Below are positions 17,161 to 27,703 of a stretch of DNA of 64,000 nt, in pieces; within the stretch, counting starts at the first letter, position 1, and each line of letters opens with the position of its first letter. Location: the NCBI GenBank assembly GCA_902825215.1, contig LR782234.1:3782001-3846000 (forward strand), in the 5' to 3' direction. Source of the stretch: Pseudomonas fluorescens. GTDB lineage: Bacteria; Pseudomonadota; Gammaproteobacteria; Pseudomonadales; Pseudomonadaceae. The translations under genes and the position numbers were made by a program. A model generated the notes under the pieces. That model was given only the letters and a program-made list of their open reading frames with translations, was not told where the DNA came from and made no database searches.

Positions 17161-17310
17161 GAAATGTCCTCGTTAATCGCGCTCAGGGGAAGGCGCGATA
17201 GAGCCTAGACCGCATCGCGTGATTGACGGTTCCGCTTGTTTGATCGACGTGCTTGGAAGTGCTTGCCCGGACGCGTTAGGCTGAGCGTTCAATACACAAG
17301 GAAGTCATCC

Positions 17311-17736
17311 ATGAATGTGCGAATCGAGCTGACGCAGAGCCCTACCGAGGAACAACGCCAGGCCATTCTCCAACCATTGATTGAATACAACGATGCGAGG
17401 GCCGGCATATCGAAAACGGAGCCGTTCGCCTTGATGGTCAAAGATGAACGTGGCGCAATACTGGGCGGTTTGTACGGGCGAGTGACGTTGCGCTGGATGT
17501 TCATCGATTTGCTGTCTGTGCCGGAGCAGGTTCGCGGACAGGGAATTGGCTCGAAATTAATGGCCCAGGCACAAGCATTAGCCACAGAAAAGAATTGCCT
17601 GGGCATCTGGCTCGATACTTTCGACTTTCAGGCGCCGGGGTTTTACCAGAAGATGGGTTTCAGCCAATTCGGTGAGATCGTTGATTATCCACCGGGACAC
17701 AAACGACACTTCTTCCAGAAGCGGCTGATCGATTGA
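17311..17736 (+). CDS. GNAT-family N-acetyltransferase
   Basis: A 141-residue acetyltransferase. The acetyl-CoA loop is VRGQGIGSKLMAQAQALA (Q/RxxGxG/A pattern) after the beta strand MFIDLLSVPE. The C-terminal motif is FYQKMGFSQFGEIVDYPPGHKRHFFQKRL, the usual end of small GNATs that act on free small molecules. The ATG at 17311 follows AAGGAAG. Substrate unknown. A single REP follows the stop. Confidence 0.88.
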   Translation: MNVRIELTQSPTEEQRQAILQPLIEYNDARAGISKTEPFALMVKDERGAILGGLYGRVTLRWMFIDLLSVPEQVRGQGIGSKLMAQAQALATEKNCLGIWLDTFDFQAPGFYQKMGFSQFGEIVDYPPGHKRHFFQKRLID

Positions 17737-17749
17737 ACGTGCCGCCCCC

Positions 17750-17775
17750 ATTCGCGAGCAGGCTCGCTCCCACCT
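17750..17775. repeat. Single REP, GCGAGC/GGCTCGC class
   Basis: One arm only, ATTCGCGAGCAGGCTCGCTC followed by CCACC. It contains an intact AGGCTCGCTCCCAC. Confidence 0.8.
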
Positions 17776-17842
17776 TTGATTTGTGATCGACACAGAACAA
17801 AGTTGGCGTGAGCCATGGCAGCCCAGGGCTCAACGCTATTGC

Positions 17843-18193
17843 TTACAGACAGGTCGCCAACGCCGCCAACCGGCGCTTGGCAACAAAATCGTCTTGCTGC
17901 GCGTAGTAATTCAGTGTCGTCCCCGAAGCGTCAGTGATCACGTCGACAAACGACTCGGCCGAACGCGTATACACCGTCGTGCCGCCGGAATTGCGCGGTT
18001 CCATGTAGGCCGCCGCGTCCACACCAAATACCGCTTCGTCCTGCCAGCCGAACTGCACGCACTGCGCGACAACTTTTTCAGCCTTGTCCGAGGACAGCAC
18101 CTTATAAGGGGTTTTGGTCCGCGCATCGTTCATTACCGAACCCGCGCAACCGGCAAGCATCGTGGCCGCCAGCGCTACCATCAGAATTCGCAT
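17843..18193 (-). CDS. Small putative lipoprotein
   Basis: A 116-residue protein with signal MRILMVALAATMLAGC (lipobox LAGC, Cys16). The mature part is hydrophilic with VVAQCVQFGWQDEAVFG and a C-terminal Cys, so a disulfide is possible. I do not recognise the family. Its 5' end lies in a 134-base gap shared with the divergent gene at 18328. Confidence 0.72.
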   Translation of the reverse strand: MRILMVALAATMLAGCAGSVMNDARTKTPYKVLSSDKAEKVVAQCVQFGWQDEAVFGVDAAAYMEPRNSGGTTVYTRSAESFVDVITDASGTTLNYYAQQDDFVAKRRLAALATCL

Positions 18194-18327
18194 CGCATTC
18201 GCTCATTGGCAAAAAAGCGGACTGTAGCACCGCAATCGCCGAAATCGTTCTGCTTTACTGCATTTATAGCGCGACAGGCGCAGGCCGCTGCGGCACCCTA
18301 AGGTCATCAGCCTCACAAGGAAAACTA

Positions 18328-18657
18328 ATGGCGCCTACCGATCAGCGACATGAGCATGCTCTGAAATTGTTTCTCGACGCACGTCCCGAACTGCGCGAAA
18401 CCCTCGACCACCTCAACCCGTTGCTGGCGCAGGCCAAGGGTGAAACCCAGGCGCAGTATCGCGAAGAGCGGCTGCACGAAGCGTTCGAAGCCGAGGCGGA
18501 AAGTCAGGGGTTGTTTGCCTGGGAACTGACGTTGCAACTGACCGCTGATACGCCTGAGGAGTACCAGGCGCAGCGTCTGGAGGTGCACCGTGAAGTCGCG
18601 GAAATGGCCGGGATGGACTGGCTGGAATATTGCGATCTGTATGGCATCACGCCCTGA
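18328..18657 (+). CDS. Conserved hypothetical protein (DUF6388-like)
   Basis: A 109-residue, acidic, mostly helical soluble protein (ALKLFLDARPELRETLDHLN; AQYREERLHEAFEAEAESQG). It resembles a short Pseudomonas family that I recall as DUF6388; this is from memory and unverified. The ATG at 18328 follows AAGGAAAACTA. No neighbour suggests a role. Confidence 0.7.
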   Translation: MAPTDQRHEHALKLFLDARPELRETLDHLNPLLAQAKGETQAQYREERLHEAFEAEAESQGLFAWELTLQLTADTPEEYQAQRLEVHREVAEMAGMDWLEYCDLYGITP

Positions 18658-18679
18658 GGACCACACTCCGCGATCCTCC

Positions 18680-18769
18680 TGTGGGAGCGAGCCTGCTCGC
18701 GAAGGCGGTATGTCAGCCGACTGATACCGCATGAGCCGACGCTTTCGCGAGCAAGCTCGCTCCCACAGG
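18680..18769. repeat. REPIN, GCGAGC/GGCTCGC class
   Basis: Inverted arms at each end of a 90-base unit between the gene ending at 18657 and tusD. The right arm has AAGCTCGCTCCCAC, one mismatch from the consensus. Confidence 0.85.
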
Positions 18770-18870
18770 AATTGTTGATGCCCATCAATTCCTGACCGAG
18801 TGCAACTTGGGTTTCGCGGCAGCCTGCATAAAGCTTTATCATGGCCGCAGTTTTGCTGATCGAGTCCGTC

Positions 18871-19263
18871 ATGAAGTTCGCCATTGCGCTGTTTTCCGCC
18901 GCCCATGCGCCCTCCTCGCGCCGCGCCCTGCTGTTTGCCCAGGCAGCGCTGGCCGGCGGGCATGAGATTGTCCGGCTGTTTTTCTATCAGGACGGCGTCT
19001 ATAACGCCTCCGGCGCGCTGGTCACGCCGCAGGACGAACTGGACCTGCCCAAGCAATGGCGCACATTCATCGACGAGCAGAAACTCGACGGCGTGGTGTG
19101 CATCGCCGCCGCGCTGCGCCGTGGTGCGTTGAACGCTGAGGAGGCCAAGCGCTACCAGCGTGACGCGGTTTCCATCAGCGCACCGTGGGAATTGTCCGGC
19201 CTCGGTCAGTTGCATGATGCGGTGCAGGATGCCGATCGCCTGATTTGCTTCGGAGGTGCGTGA
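18871..19263 (+). CDS. tusD: Sulfurtransferase complex subunit TusD
   Basis: A 130-residue DsrE-fold protein with MKFAIALFSAAHAPSSRRALLFAQAALAGGHEIVRLFFY and the persulfide-carrying cysteine in DGVVCIAAALRRG. TusD works with TusB and TusC as a heterohexamer that receives sulfur from TusA and passes it to TusE for 2-thiolation of tRNA wobble uridines; MnmA, the final enzyme, is encoded at 41052. The ATG at 18871 is chosen over an upstream in-frame start because it matches the family N-terminus. First gene of a tight five-gene operon. Confidence 0.93.
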   Translation: MKFAIALFSAAHAPSSRRALLFAQAALAGGHEIVRLFFYQDGVYNASGALVTPQDELDLPKQWRTFIDEQKLDGVVCIAAALRRGALNAEEAKRYQRDAVSISAPWELSGLGQLHDAVQDADRLICFGGA

Positions 19264-19264
19264 C

Positions 19265-19621
19265 ATGGCCAAATCACTGTTGATCGTCAGCCGCCAGTCA
19301 CCCTGGTCTGGCCCCGGCGCTCGCGAAGCGTTGGACATCGTGCTCGCCGGTGGCGCGTTCGATCTGCCGATCGGTTTGCTGTTTCTCGATGATGGCGTGC
19401 TGCAACTGGCGGCTGGGCAGAACGCCAAAGCGCTGCAGCAGAAAGACCTCAGTGCCAATCTGCAAGCGCTGCCGATGTTCGGTGTCGAGGAGCTGTTTTA
19501 TTGCCTGGATAGCGCCAACGCGCGCGGGCTCGAAAAACCCTCGCTGGACGAAGCGCAGCCGCTCTCTGCCGAACACATCACCGCCCTTATTGACCGCTAC
19601 GATCAGGTGATCACTCTCTGA
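19265..19621 (+). CDS. tusC: Sulfurtransferase complex subunit TusC
   Basis: A 118-residue DsrE/F-like protein (SLLIVSRQSPWSGPGAREALDIVLAGGAFDLPIGLLFLDDGV). TusC is the non-catalytic partner in the TusBCD complex and needs no active cysteine. The start lies one base after the tusD stop and the stop overlaps the tusB ATG by one base, so translation is probably coupled. Confidence 0.93.
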   Translation: MAKSLLIVSRQSPWSGPGAREALDIVLAGGAFDLPIGLLFLDDGVLQLAAGQNAKALQQKDLSANLQALPMFGVEELFYCLDSANARGLEKPSLDEAQPLSAEHITALIDRYDQVITL

Positions 19622-19914
19622 TGTCGACTTTGCATGTGTTGTCTCACTCCCCGTTCGGCGATGATCGCCTGAACAGTTGCCTGCGCTTGCTCGGCAGTGC
19701 TGATGCGCTGTTGTTGTGTGGCGATGCGGTGTACGCCCTGCAACCGGGTGGTGCACCGTTTTCCGCCCTGCAAGACAAAAAAATCAGCCTGTTCGTGTTG
19801 CTTGAAGATGTACAGGCGCGTGCGATCGAGATTCCGGACTGGGCCACAGTCATCGACTACCCGGCCTTCGTCGAGCTGTCGATCGACCATGACAAGGTCA
19901 ACAGCTGGTTATGA
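19621..19914 (+). CDS. tusB: Sulfurtransferase complex subunit TusB
   Basis: A 97-residue DsrH-like protein, MSTLHVLSHSPFGDDRLNSC, with ALLLCGDAVYALQ. It completes the TusBCD hexamer. ATG shares a base with the tusC stop; the gene in turn overlaps tusE by four bases (ATGA). Confidence 0.92.
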   Translation: MSTLHVLSHSPFGDDRLNSCLRLLGSADALLLCGDAVYALQPGGAPFSALQDKKISLFVLLEDVQARAIEIPDWATVIDYPAFVELSIDHDKVNSWL

Positions 19915-20246
19915 ATGCACTGACCGTCGGCGCCCGCGCCATCGAACTGGACAAGGACGGTTTTCTTGTCGATCTGAGCGACTGGTCGGCCGACGTCGCC
20001 AGCGCCCTGGCCGCCGCAGAAGATATCGAGTTGACTGGCGAACACTGGGAAATCCTCGAACTGCTGCGCAGCTTCTATGCCGAATTCCAGCTGTCCCCGG
20101 CCACGCGCCCGCTGATCAAGTACACCGCGTTGAAACTCGGTCCGGACAAAGGCAACAGCCTGCACCTCAACCGACTGTTCAAAGGCACCCCTGCCAAACT
20201 CGCCGCAAAACTGGCGGGCCTGCCCAAACCGACGAATTGCCTATGA
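19911..20246 (+). CDS. tusE: TusE/DsrC-family sulfur carrier
   Basis: A 111-residue DsrC-like protein. The core motifs WSADVASALAAAEDIELTGEHWEILELLRSFY and GNSLHLNRLFKGTPAKLAAKLAGLPKP lead to the C-terminal arm PTNCL, whose penultimate Cys accepts the persulfide from TusD and delivers it to MnmA. Overlaps of four bases at both ends show tight translational coupling. Confidence 0.93.
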   Translation: MNALTVGARAIELDKDGFLVDLSDWSADVASALAAAEDIELTGEHWEILELLRSFYAEFQLSPATRPLIKYTALKLGPDKGNSLHLNRLFKGTPAKLAAKLAGLPKPTNCL

Positions 20247-21244
20247 CCGACTTCCCAGCACTGACCCTCGAAACGCCCGCCGAGCATCCGTTTGCGCAGT
20301 TCGTGCGCATTCTCGGCAAAGGCAAGCGCGGCGCGCGTGATCTGACGCGCGAGGAGGCCCGTGAAGCCATGGGCATGGTCCTCGATGACACGGTCGAAGA
20401 CACCCAGCTCGGCGCCTTCCTGATGTTGCTGCGGCACAAGGAAGAAAGCGCCGAGGAAATGGCCGGTTTCACCGAAGCCCTGCGCGAACGCTTGCAAGCG
20501 CCAGCCCTGAACGTTGACCTCGACTGGCCGACCTATGCCGGGAAAAAACGTCACTTGCCGTGGTATCTGCTGGCCGCCAAGTGCCTGGCGCAGAACGGCG
20601 TGCGCATCTTCATGCATGGCGGCGGCGCGCACACCGCCGGGCGTCTGTACAGCGAACAGCTGTTGGGCGAACTGAGTATCCCGTTGTGCCGCACCTGGCC
20701 GCAGGTCGGCGAGGCGCTGGATAACGGCGGGCTGGCGTTCATGCCGCTGGTGGACTGGGCGCCTCAGTTGCAAAAGATGATCGACCTGCGCAATACGCTG
20801 GGCCTGCGTTCGCCGATTCATTCACTGGCACGGATTCTCAACCCGCTGGGCGCGCGATGCGGCCTGCAAAGCATTTTCCATCCCGGCTATCAGGCAGTGC
20901 ATCGCGATGCCAGCGGCTTGCTCGGCGATACGGCGATCGTGGTCAAGGGCGATGGCGGCGAAATCGAGATCAACCCGGACGCCACCAGCCACCTCTACGG
21001 CACCACGGGCGGGCAGAGCTGGGACGAGGAATGGCCGCAGCTGTCGGCGCAACGCCATGTCAAACCGGCGACGCTGGATATCGAGCAGCTGAAAGCGGTA
21101 TGGCGTGGCGACGTGGTCGACAGTTATCCGCAAATGGCATTGATCGCGACCATGGCACTGGCCCTGCGCGGCCTCGGTGACAGCCGTGAGCAAGCCTTCG
21201 CCACGGCCGAGCAATACTGGGCCGTGCGAGACAAATCGATTTAA
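20243..21244 (+). CDS. TrpD2/YbiB-like protein of the glycosyl (phosphoribosyl) transferase family 3 fold
   Basis: A 333-residue protein resembling E. coli YbiB and TrpD: FVRILGKGKRGARDLTREEAREAMGMVLDD, then AGFTEALRERL and the glycine-rich MHGGGAHTAGRLYSE. In YbiB-like proteins the fold has lost the anthranilate phosphoribosyltransferase activity and binds nucleic acids instead; this is family knowledge. The ATG at 20243 overlaps tusE by ATGA, and a longer frame upstream only runs antisense-like through tusB and tusE. It is usually found with tusE in Pseudomonas, hinting at a link to tRNA metabolism. Confidence 0.85.
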   Translation: MTDFPALTLETPAEHPFAQFVRILGKGKRGARDLTREEAREAMGMVLDDTVEDTQLGAFLMLLRHKEESAEEMAGFTEALRERLQAPALNVDLDWPTYAGKKRHLPWYLLAAKCLAQNGVRIFMHGGGAHTAGRLYSEQLLGELSIPLCRTWPQVGEALDNGGLAFMPLVDWAPQLQKMIDLRNTLGLRSPIHSLARILNPLGARCGLQSIFHPGYQAVHRDASGLLGDTAIVVKGDGGEIEINPDATSHLYGTTGGQSWDEEWPQLSAQRHVKPATLDIEQLKAVWRGDVVDSYPQMALIATMALALRGLGDSREQAFATAEQYWAVRDKSI

Positions 21245-21335
21245 CCGATCATTCACGCCCGATCTTTGCGCTTTTTGTTCGAACTCATCGGAATAGACTC
21301 GGCTCCAATGAATATTGGTTTACGGAGTCTGGATC

Positions 21336-22337
21336 ATGGGTTTACTCGTCGATGGCCACTGGCAGGACAAGTGGTACGAAAGCAGCAAGGACGGCGCGTT
21401 TCAGCGCGAACAGGCTCAACGCCGCAACTGGGTCACCGCCGACGGCCAGCCCGGTCCCAGCGGTGAAGGCGGCTTTGCTGCCGAAGCCGGGCGCTATCAC
21501 CTGTATGTTTCGCTCGCCTGCCCGTGGGCACATCGCACCCTGATCCTGCGCAAGCTCAAGGGCTTGGAGAGTCTGATCGACGTCTCGGTGGTCAGTTGGC
21601 TGATGCTGGAAAACGGCTGGACCTTCGACAAAGCCCTCGGCTCGACCGGCGACAAGCTCGACGGCTTCGATTACATGCACCAGCGCTACACCGCCGACAC
21701 GCCTGATTACACAGGGCGCGTCACGGTTCCCGTGCTGTGGGACAAAAAGCTCAAACGCATCGTCAGCAACGAATCCGCAGAAATCATTCGCATGTTCAAC
21801 AGCGCTTTCGACGCGCTGACCGGCAACGATCTCGACTTCTACCCGGCGCCGTTACGCAGCGAAATCGATGCGCTGAACGAGCGCATCTATCCGGCAGTGA
21901 ACAACGGCGTGTATCGCGCCGGTTTCGCCACGTCGCAGCAGGCTTATGAGCAAGCATTCGATGAGGTGTTCGCCGAACTTGATCATCTGGAACAACTGTT
22001 GGGCGCCAATCGTTATCTGGCGGGCGAGTACCTGACCGAAGCCGATGTGCGTCTGTTCACCACAATGATCCGCTTTGACGCGGTGTATCACGGCCACTTC
22101 AAGTGCAACCTGCGGCGGATTGCCGATTACCCGAATCTGTCGAACTGGTTGCGTGAGATGTATCAGCTAGAGGGTGTTGCCGAGACGGTGAATTTTCAGC
22201 ACATCAAGCATCACTACTACGGCAGTCACAAGACGATCAACCCGACGGGCGTTGTGCCGAAGGGGCCGGAGCAGGACTTTACTGTGGCCCATGACAGGGC
22301 GCGGTTGGCGAGCAAAGGGGTTTGGCGCCGGGGTTGA
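21336..22337 (+). CDS. Xi-class glutathione S-transferase (glutathionyl-hydroquinone reductase)
   Basis: A 333-residue protein like E. coli YqjG/PcpF. The catalytic cysteine is in SLACPWAHRTLILRKLKGLE. The long N-terminal extension MGLLVDGHWQDKWYE and the C-terminal GST domain (NRYLAGEYLTEADVRLFTTMIRFD, YPNLSNWLREMYQ) are typical. These enzymes reduce glutathionyl-hydroquinones. ATG at 21336 has GGAG eight bases upstream. It is separate from the tus operon by 91 bases with no visible terminator. Confidence 0.92.
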   Translation: MGLLVDGHWQDKWYESSKDGAFQREQAQRRNWVTADGQPGPSGEGGFAAEAGRYHLYVSLACPWAHRTLILRKLKGLESLIDVSVVSWLMLENGWTFDKALGSTGDKLDGFDYMHQRYTADTPDYTGRVTVPVLWDKKLKRIVSNESAEIIRMFNSAFDALTGNDLDFYPAPLRSEIDALNERIYPAVNNGVYRAGFATSQQAYEQAFDEVFAELDHLEQLLGANRYLAGEYLTEADVRLFTTMIRFDAVYHGHFKCNLRRIADYPNLSNWLREMYQLEGVAETVNFQHIKHHYYGSHKTINPTGVVPKGPEQDFTVAHDRARLASKGVWRRG

Positions 22338-22358
22338 AATCGAGCAGCTCTTGAAGGC

Positions 22359-22457
22359 GCCATCGCTGGCAAGCCAGCTCCCACAAGGTCTTGTGTAATG
22401 CTGAAGATTGCAGCTTTGACACAATACCTGTGGGAGCTGGCTTGCCAGCGATTGGGG
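22359..22457. repeat. REPIN, CTGGCAAGCCAG class
   Basis: Inverted arms at 22359-22386 (CATCGCTGGCAAGCCAGCTC) and 22429-22457. This second REP class shares the CTCCCACA end with the first but has a different palindrome. Confidence 0.85.
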
Positions 22458-22468
22458 CGACGCGGTGT

Positions 22469-23863
22469 TTAGACCTGCGCCTGAGCCCCTTCAAACCACG
22501 CCAGTTTCTCGCGCAGTTGCACCACTTCACCGACGATCACCAGGGTCGGAGCATGCACTTCATGCTCCGCCACCAGCCGCGGCAGATCGGCCAACGTGCC
22601 AGTGAAGACCCGCTGATTGACCGTGGTGCCCTGCTGAATCAATGCCGCCGGGGTGTCCGCCGAACGACCGTGCTTGATCAACTGCTCGCAGATGATCGGC
22701 AGCCCCACCAGGCCCATGTAGAACACCAGCGTCTGCGCCGGCGCGACCAGGTCGGACCATGGCAGATCGGTGGAACCGTCCTTCAAGTGGCCGGTGACAA
22801 AGCGTACCGACTGCGCGTGGTCGCGATGGGTCAATGGTATCCCGGCATACGCCGCGCAACCGCTGGCGGCGGTGATTCCTGGTACCACCTGGAACGGAAT
22901 GCCGTGGGCCGCGAGTTCTTCGATCTCTTCGCCGCCACGCCCGAAAATGAACGGGTCGCCGCCCTTCAGCCGGACGACACGTTTGCCAGCCTTGGCCAGA
23001 TCGACCAGTTGCTGATTGATCTGCTCCTGCGGCACTGCATGCTCGGAACGGCGCTTACCGACGTACACCCGCTCGGCATCGCGACGGCACAGTTCGAGGA
23101 TTGCCGGCGCAACCAGGCGGTCGTAAAGCACCACATCAGCCTGCTGCATCAGCCGCAAGGCCTTGAACGTCAGCAGATCCGGATCGCCCGGCCCGGCACC
23201 CACCAGATAGACCTCACCCGTGGTGACCATCGCTTCGCCGTCGATCTTGGCTTGCAGCAGGCGCTCGGCTTCGGCGCCCTGCCCGGCCAGTTGCCGATCG
23301 GCAATCGGCCCCTGAAACACGTCTTCCCAAAAACCGCGACGCTGCTGCACATCCGGAAACAGGTTTTTCACCTGATTGCGAAACCGCGCAGCGAGCCCGG
23401 CCAGATGGCCATAGGTCGATGGAATCCAGGTTTCAATCTTGGCGCGAATCAGGCGCGCCAGCACCGGCGCGTCGCCGCCGCTGGACACGGCAATGATCAG
23501 CGGCGAGCGATCGACGATCGCCGGGAAGATCACAGTGCACAGGGCCGGCGCGTCGACCACATTGACCGGTACGCAACGTCGATGCGCATCCGTCGAGACT
23601 TGCGCATTGAGCGTCTCGTCGTCGGTGGCGGCAATGATCAGCCCGCAGCCGTCGAGATCCGTCTCAACATAGCCACGCAGCACACATTCGCCGCCACTGG
23701 CAGCGACGAGTTCGGCCAGTTGCGGTTCGATTTCAGGTGCGACCACCCGCAGCAGCGCACCGGCATCGGCCAGCAGGCGGGATTTGCGCAAGGCAATTTC
23801 CCCTCCACCGACCACCAACACACGACTGCCGCGCAGGTTGTGAAACAGCGGCAGATATTTCAT
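22469..23863 (-). CDS. cysG: Siroheme synthase (multifunctional CysG)
   Basis: A 464-residue enzyme that turns uroporphyrinogen III into siroheme, the cofactor of sulfite and nitrite reductases. Residues about 1-150 are the NAD-dependent dehydrogenase/ferrochelatase ([22 protein letters not shown]). Residues about 216-460 are SAM-dependent uroporphyrinogen methyltransferase ([32 protein letters not shown]). Length fits CysG (about 460). It begins directly after the serS stop, so serS-cysG are almost certainly co-transcribed. Confidence 0.96.
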   Translation of the reverse strand: MKYLPLFHNLRGSRVLVVGGGEIALRKSRLLADAGALLRVVAPEIEPQLAELVAASGGECVLRGYVETDLDGCGLIIAATDDETLNAQVSTDAHRRCVPVNVVDAPALCTVIFPAIVDRSPLIIAVSSGGDAPVLARLIRAKIETWIPSTYGHLAGLAARFRNQVKNLFPDVQQRRGFWEDVFQGPIADRQLAGQGAEAERLLQAKIDGEAMVTTGEVYLVGAGPGDPDLLTFKALRLMQQADVVLYDRLVAPAILELCRRDAERVYVGKRRSEHAVPQEQINQQLVDLAKAGKRVVRLKGGDPFIFGRGGEEIEELAAHGIPFQVVPGITAASGCAAYAGIPLTHRDHAQSVRFVTGHLKDGSTDLPWSDLVAPAQTLVFYMGLVGLPIICEQLIKHGRSADTPAALIQQGTTVNQRVFTGTLADLPRLVAEHEVHAPTLVIVGEVVQLREKLAWFEGAQAQV

Positions 23864-25156
<1,293 letters not shown>

Positions 25157-25159
25157 TTA

Positions 25160-25534
25160 TCAAAGTTTGGTCAGGGACAGGCCAGCCCACGTCGCGAGCA
25201 GCCCGCCGAATACGCTGAGCGCCGCATAGCCCAGGGCCAGCGGCACCTGCCCGCTTTCCAGCAGGCGCACCGTATCCAGTGAAAAAGATGAAAAAGTCGT
25301 CAGCCCCCCGAGGAAGCCGACCATCAACCCGGCACGCACCTCGATGGGCACCTCCGGGCGTATCAAAAACAGGCCGTACAACACGCCAATCAGCAGACAG
25401 CCCACGATATTAACGGCCAGCGTCGCGGTATAGAAGTGCCGCGGCCAATTGGCGCTGATCCAGTTGCCGGTGGCGAAGCGCAGCAAGGTACCGGCCATCC
25501 CGCCGACAGACACCGCAACAATTAATGGAACCAC
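25160..25534 (-). CDS. crcB: Fluoride efflux channel CrcB/Fluc
   Basis: A 124-residue four-helix membrane protein that dimerises into a fluoride channel. Hallmarks are [15 protein letters not shown] near the N-terminus and [19 protein letters not shown] with the Phe-box/threonine track. The start is GTG at 25534, overlapping the TAG stop of rarA by one base (TAGTG). No fluoride riboswitch can lie here because of this overlap. Confidence 0.93.
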   Translation of the reverse strand: MVPLIVAVSVGGMAGTLLRFATGNWISANWPRHFYTATLAVNIVGCLLIGVLYGLFLIRPEVPIEVRAGLMVGFLGGLTTFSSFSLDTVRLLESGQVPLALGYAALSVFGGLLATWAGLSLTKL

Positions 25535-26856
25535 TATTTTCTCCGCTGCCGAGGGCTCAGACGATCGAGTTGAGCGAGGTGATTGAGCTTCTCGCCGATC
25601 TTCAATTCCAGACCGCGCGGCACTGGCTGATAGAACGGAATCGGTTCAAGTTCTTCCGGGAAATAGTCTTCACCGGCCGCGTACGCATCCGGCTCGTCGT
25701 GGGCATAGCGGTATTCGTCGCCATAGCCGAGTTGCTTCATCAGTTTGGTCGGCGCATTGCGCAGGTGCAGCGGGACTTCCAGCGAGCCGTTTTCGGCCGC
25801 CGCGCGCAAAGCGGTCTTGAAGCCCATGTAAACCGCGTTGCTTTTCGGCGCACAGGCCAGATAAGTGATGGCCTGCGCCACCGCCAGTTCGCCTTCCGGA
25901 CTGCCGAGACGCTCCTGCACTTCCCACGCTGCCAGGCACAGGCTCAGCGCGCGCGGGTCGGCGTTGCCGATGTCTTCGCTGGCCATGCGCACTACGCGCC
26001 GGGCCAGGTACAGCGGATCGCAACCGCCATCGATCATCCGCGCGAACCAGTACAGCGCGCCGTCAGGATTGGAACCGCGCACTGACTTGTGCAGCGCGGA
26101 GATCTGGTCGTAGAACGCTTCACCACCCTTGTCGAACCGGCGACGGGTATCGCCGAGCAGGCTTTGCAGCAAATCAGTGCCTATCTCACTGTTGTCTTCG
26201 GCCAGGTCCGAGGCGTTTTCCAGCAGGTTGAGCAGGCGCCGGCCATCGCCATCGGCGGCAGACAGCAGCATCTGGAAACCTTCATCGCTGAGCGTCAGGT
26301 TGCGCTTGCCCAGGCCGCGCTCTTCGCTCAGTGCGCGGCCGACCAGTTTGCGCAGCGCCGCTTCGTCGAGGCTTTTCAGCACGTAGACGCGAGCGCGGGA
26401 CAACAAGGCGTTGTTGAGTTCGAACGAGGGGTTTTCCGTGGTCGCGCCAATAAATATCAGCGTGCCGTCTTCGACGTAAGGCAGGAAGGCGTCCTGTTGG
26501 GACTTGTTGAAGCGGTGGACTTCATCGACGAACAGAATCGTGCGTTTGCCGTACTGGCCGGCCTGCTGCTTGGCGATTTCGACGGCCTGACGGATCTCTT
26601 TGACCCCGGCGAGCACCGCCGAGACCGTTTCGAAGTGCGCATCGGAGACTTCTGCAAGCAATCGCGCCAGAGTGGTCTTGCCCACGCCTGGCGGTCCCCA
26701 GAAGATCATCGAATGCAGGGCACCCTGCTCCAGCGCTTCACGCAGCGGCTTGCCACGCGCGAGCACGTGTTCCTGACCGACGTACTCGTCCAGATTGGTC
26801 GCACGCAAACGCGCGGCCAGTGGCTGGGCAATCGGTGCACTGCGAAACAGATCCAT
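25534..26856 (-). CDS. rarA: Replication-associated recombination protein A (MgsA/RarA AAA+ ATPase)
   Basis: A 440-residue AAA+ clamp-loader-like ATPase that acts at stalled forks. It has Walker [16 protein letters not shown], Walker [24 protein letters not shown], sensor [12 protein letters not shown], and the C-terminal tetramerisation region ([25 protein letters not shown]). MDLFRS at 26856 is used as the start. A GTG one codon upstream is possible. Downstream crcB and serS follow tightly; lolA and ftsK lie upstream. Confidence 0.95.
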   Translation of the reverse strand: MDLFRSAPIAQPLAARLRATNLDEYVGQEHVLARGKPLREALEQGALHSMIFWGPPGVGKTTLARLLAEVSDAHFETVSAVLAGVKEIRQAVEIAKQQAGQYGKRTILFVDEVHRFNKSQQDAFLPYVEDGTLIFIGATTENPSFELNNALLSRARVYVLKSLDEAALRKLVGRALSEERGLGKRNLTLSDEGFQMLLSAADGDGRRLLNLLENASDLAEDNSEIGTDLLQSLLGDTRRRFDKGGEAFYDQISALHKSVRGSNPDGALYWFARMIDGGCDPLYLARRVVRMASEDIGNADPRALSLCLAAWEVQERLGSPEGELAVAQAITYLACAPKSNAVYMGFKTALRAAAENGSLEVPLHLRNAPTKLMKQLGYGDEYRYAHDEPDAYAAGEDYFPEELEPIPFYQPVPRGLELKIGEKLNHLAQLDRLSPRQRRK

Positions 26857-26903
26857 CACGTAGCGTTGAAACCTCTATTTGATCTTGAGACCGATCATTG
26901 CCC

Positions 26904-26995
26904 CTGTGGGAGCGAGCCTGCTCGCGAATGCGGTGCATCAGTCAACATCAATGTTGAATGAACCACCTGATTCGCGAGCAGGCTCGCTCCCACAG
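26904..26995. repeat. REPIN, GCGAGC/GGCTCGC class
   Basis: Inverted arms in the gap between lolA and rarA, each holding the intact 14-mer in its orientation. Confidence 0.85.
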
Positions 26996-27007
26996 AGGCT
27001 CTGAGTT

Positions 27008-27628
27008 TTATTCCTGGATGACGTCGGCACCCTTGGGAATGTCGAACTTGAACTTGGAGGCCGGCACCGCTTCGTTAGCCTTGACCCCGGTAAACAGGAT
27101 ATTGGTGCGCTGGCCGACACTGTCGATCAGTTGCATGTCGTTGAGCAGACCGTTGCGGAACGACAGACGCAGGTTGTCGAACAGGGTGTCTTTGGTTTTT
27201 GGCTTGAGGGTGAAGTCGATCACGCCGCCCGCCTCTTTCGCGCTGATATCAAAGCTCTGGCTGATCTTCGACACGTCACCGGACAGCAGCAGCGCCGGGG
27301 TCTGCGTCAGGCGCTCGTCGAGCTTCTTGATCGTTGCCTGTTCCAGATCCGGGTCCCACAGGGTGACTTTCTTGCCATCGGAGACCATGGTCTGCTCAGC
27401 CGGGGCATCGGTGTGCCAGTAGAACAGGCCCGGACGCTGCAGGGTCATGTTGCCGGTGGTTTCCTGCAACTGGGTGCCGCTGCCGTCGAGGGTCAGCTGC
27501 GAGAAGTTCGCGCTCAGGGTCTTGGATGTTTCCAGCAATTGGGTCAGACGCGCCACGTCCTTTTCATCGGCCTGGGCCGTGAAGGTGGTCAGCGCCAGTA
27601 CTGGCAACAGCATGCGGATAAGACGCAT
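27008..27628 (-). CDS. lolA: Outer-membrane lipoprotein carrier protein LolA
   Basis: A 206-residue periplasmic chaperone that carries lipoproteins from LolCDE to LolB. It has a Sec signal ([20 protein letters not shown]), then [28 protein letters not shown] and [18 protein letters not shown], the family core. The ATG at 27628 follows AGGA. It is 75 bases downstream of ftsK, its usual Pseudomonas neighbour, and probably co-transcribed with it. Confidence 0.95.
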   Translation of the reverse strand: MRLIRMLLPVLALTTFTAQADEKDVARLTQLLETSKTLSANFSQLTLDGSGTQLQETTGNMTLQRPGLFYWHTDAPAEQTMVSDGKKVTLWDPDLEQATIKKLDERLTQTPALLLSGDVSKISQSFDISAKEAGGVIDFTLKPKTKDTLFDNLRLSFRNGLLNDMQLIDSVGQRTNILFTGVKANEAVPASKFKFDIPKGADVIQE

Positions 27629-27703
27629 GGGAGTCCTCTTGAATACTCGTTGGGAGAGGACGGCGCGTCATTGCGCCATCCTTTGTGCAAAAAGGTGTTC
27701 GAA

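Noticed and set aside
19697..20242. Extended N-terminus of the TrpD2-like gene
   Set aside because: The frame upstream of ATG 20243 runs through tusB and tusE, which are well supported; the Arg-rich reading is a shadow.
25500..25560. Fluoride riboswitch before crcB
   Set aside because: The crcB start overlaps the rarA stop, leaving no leader for a riboswitch.
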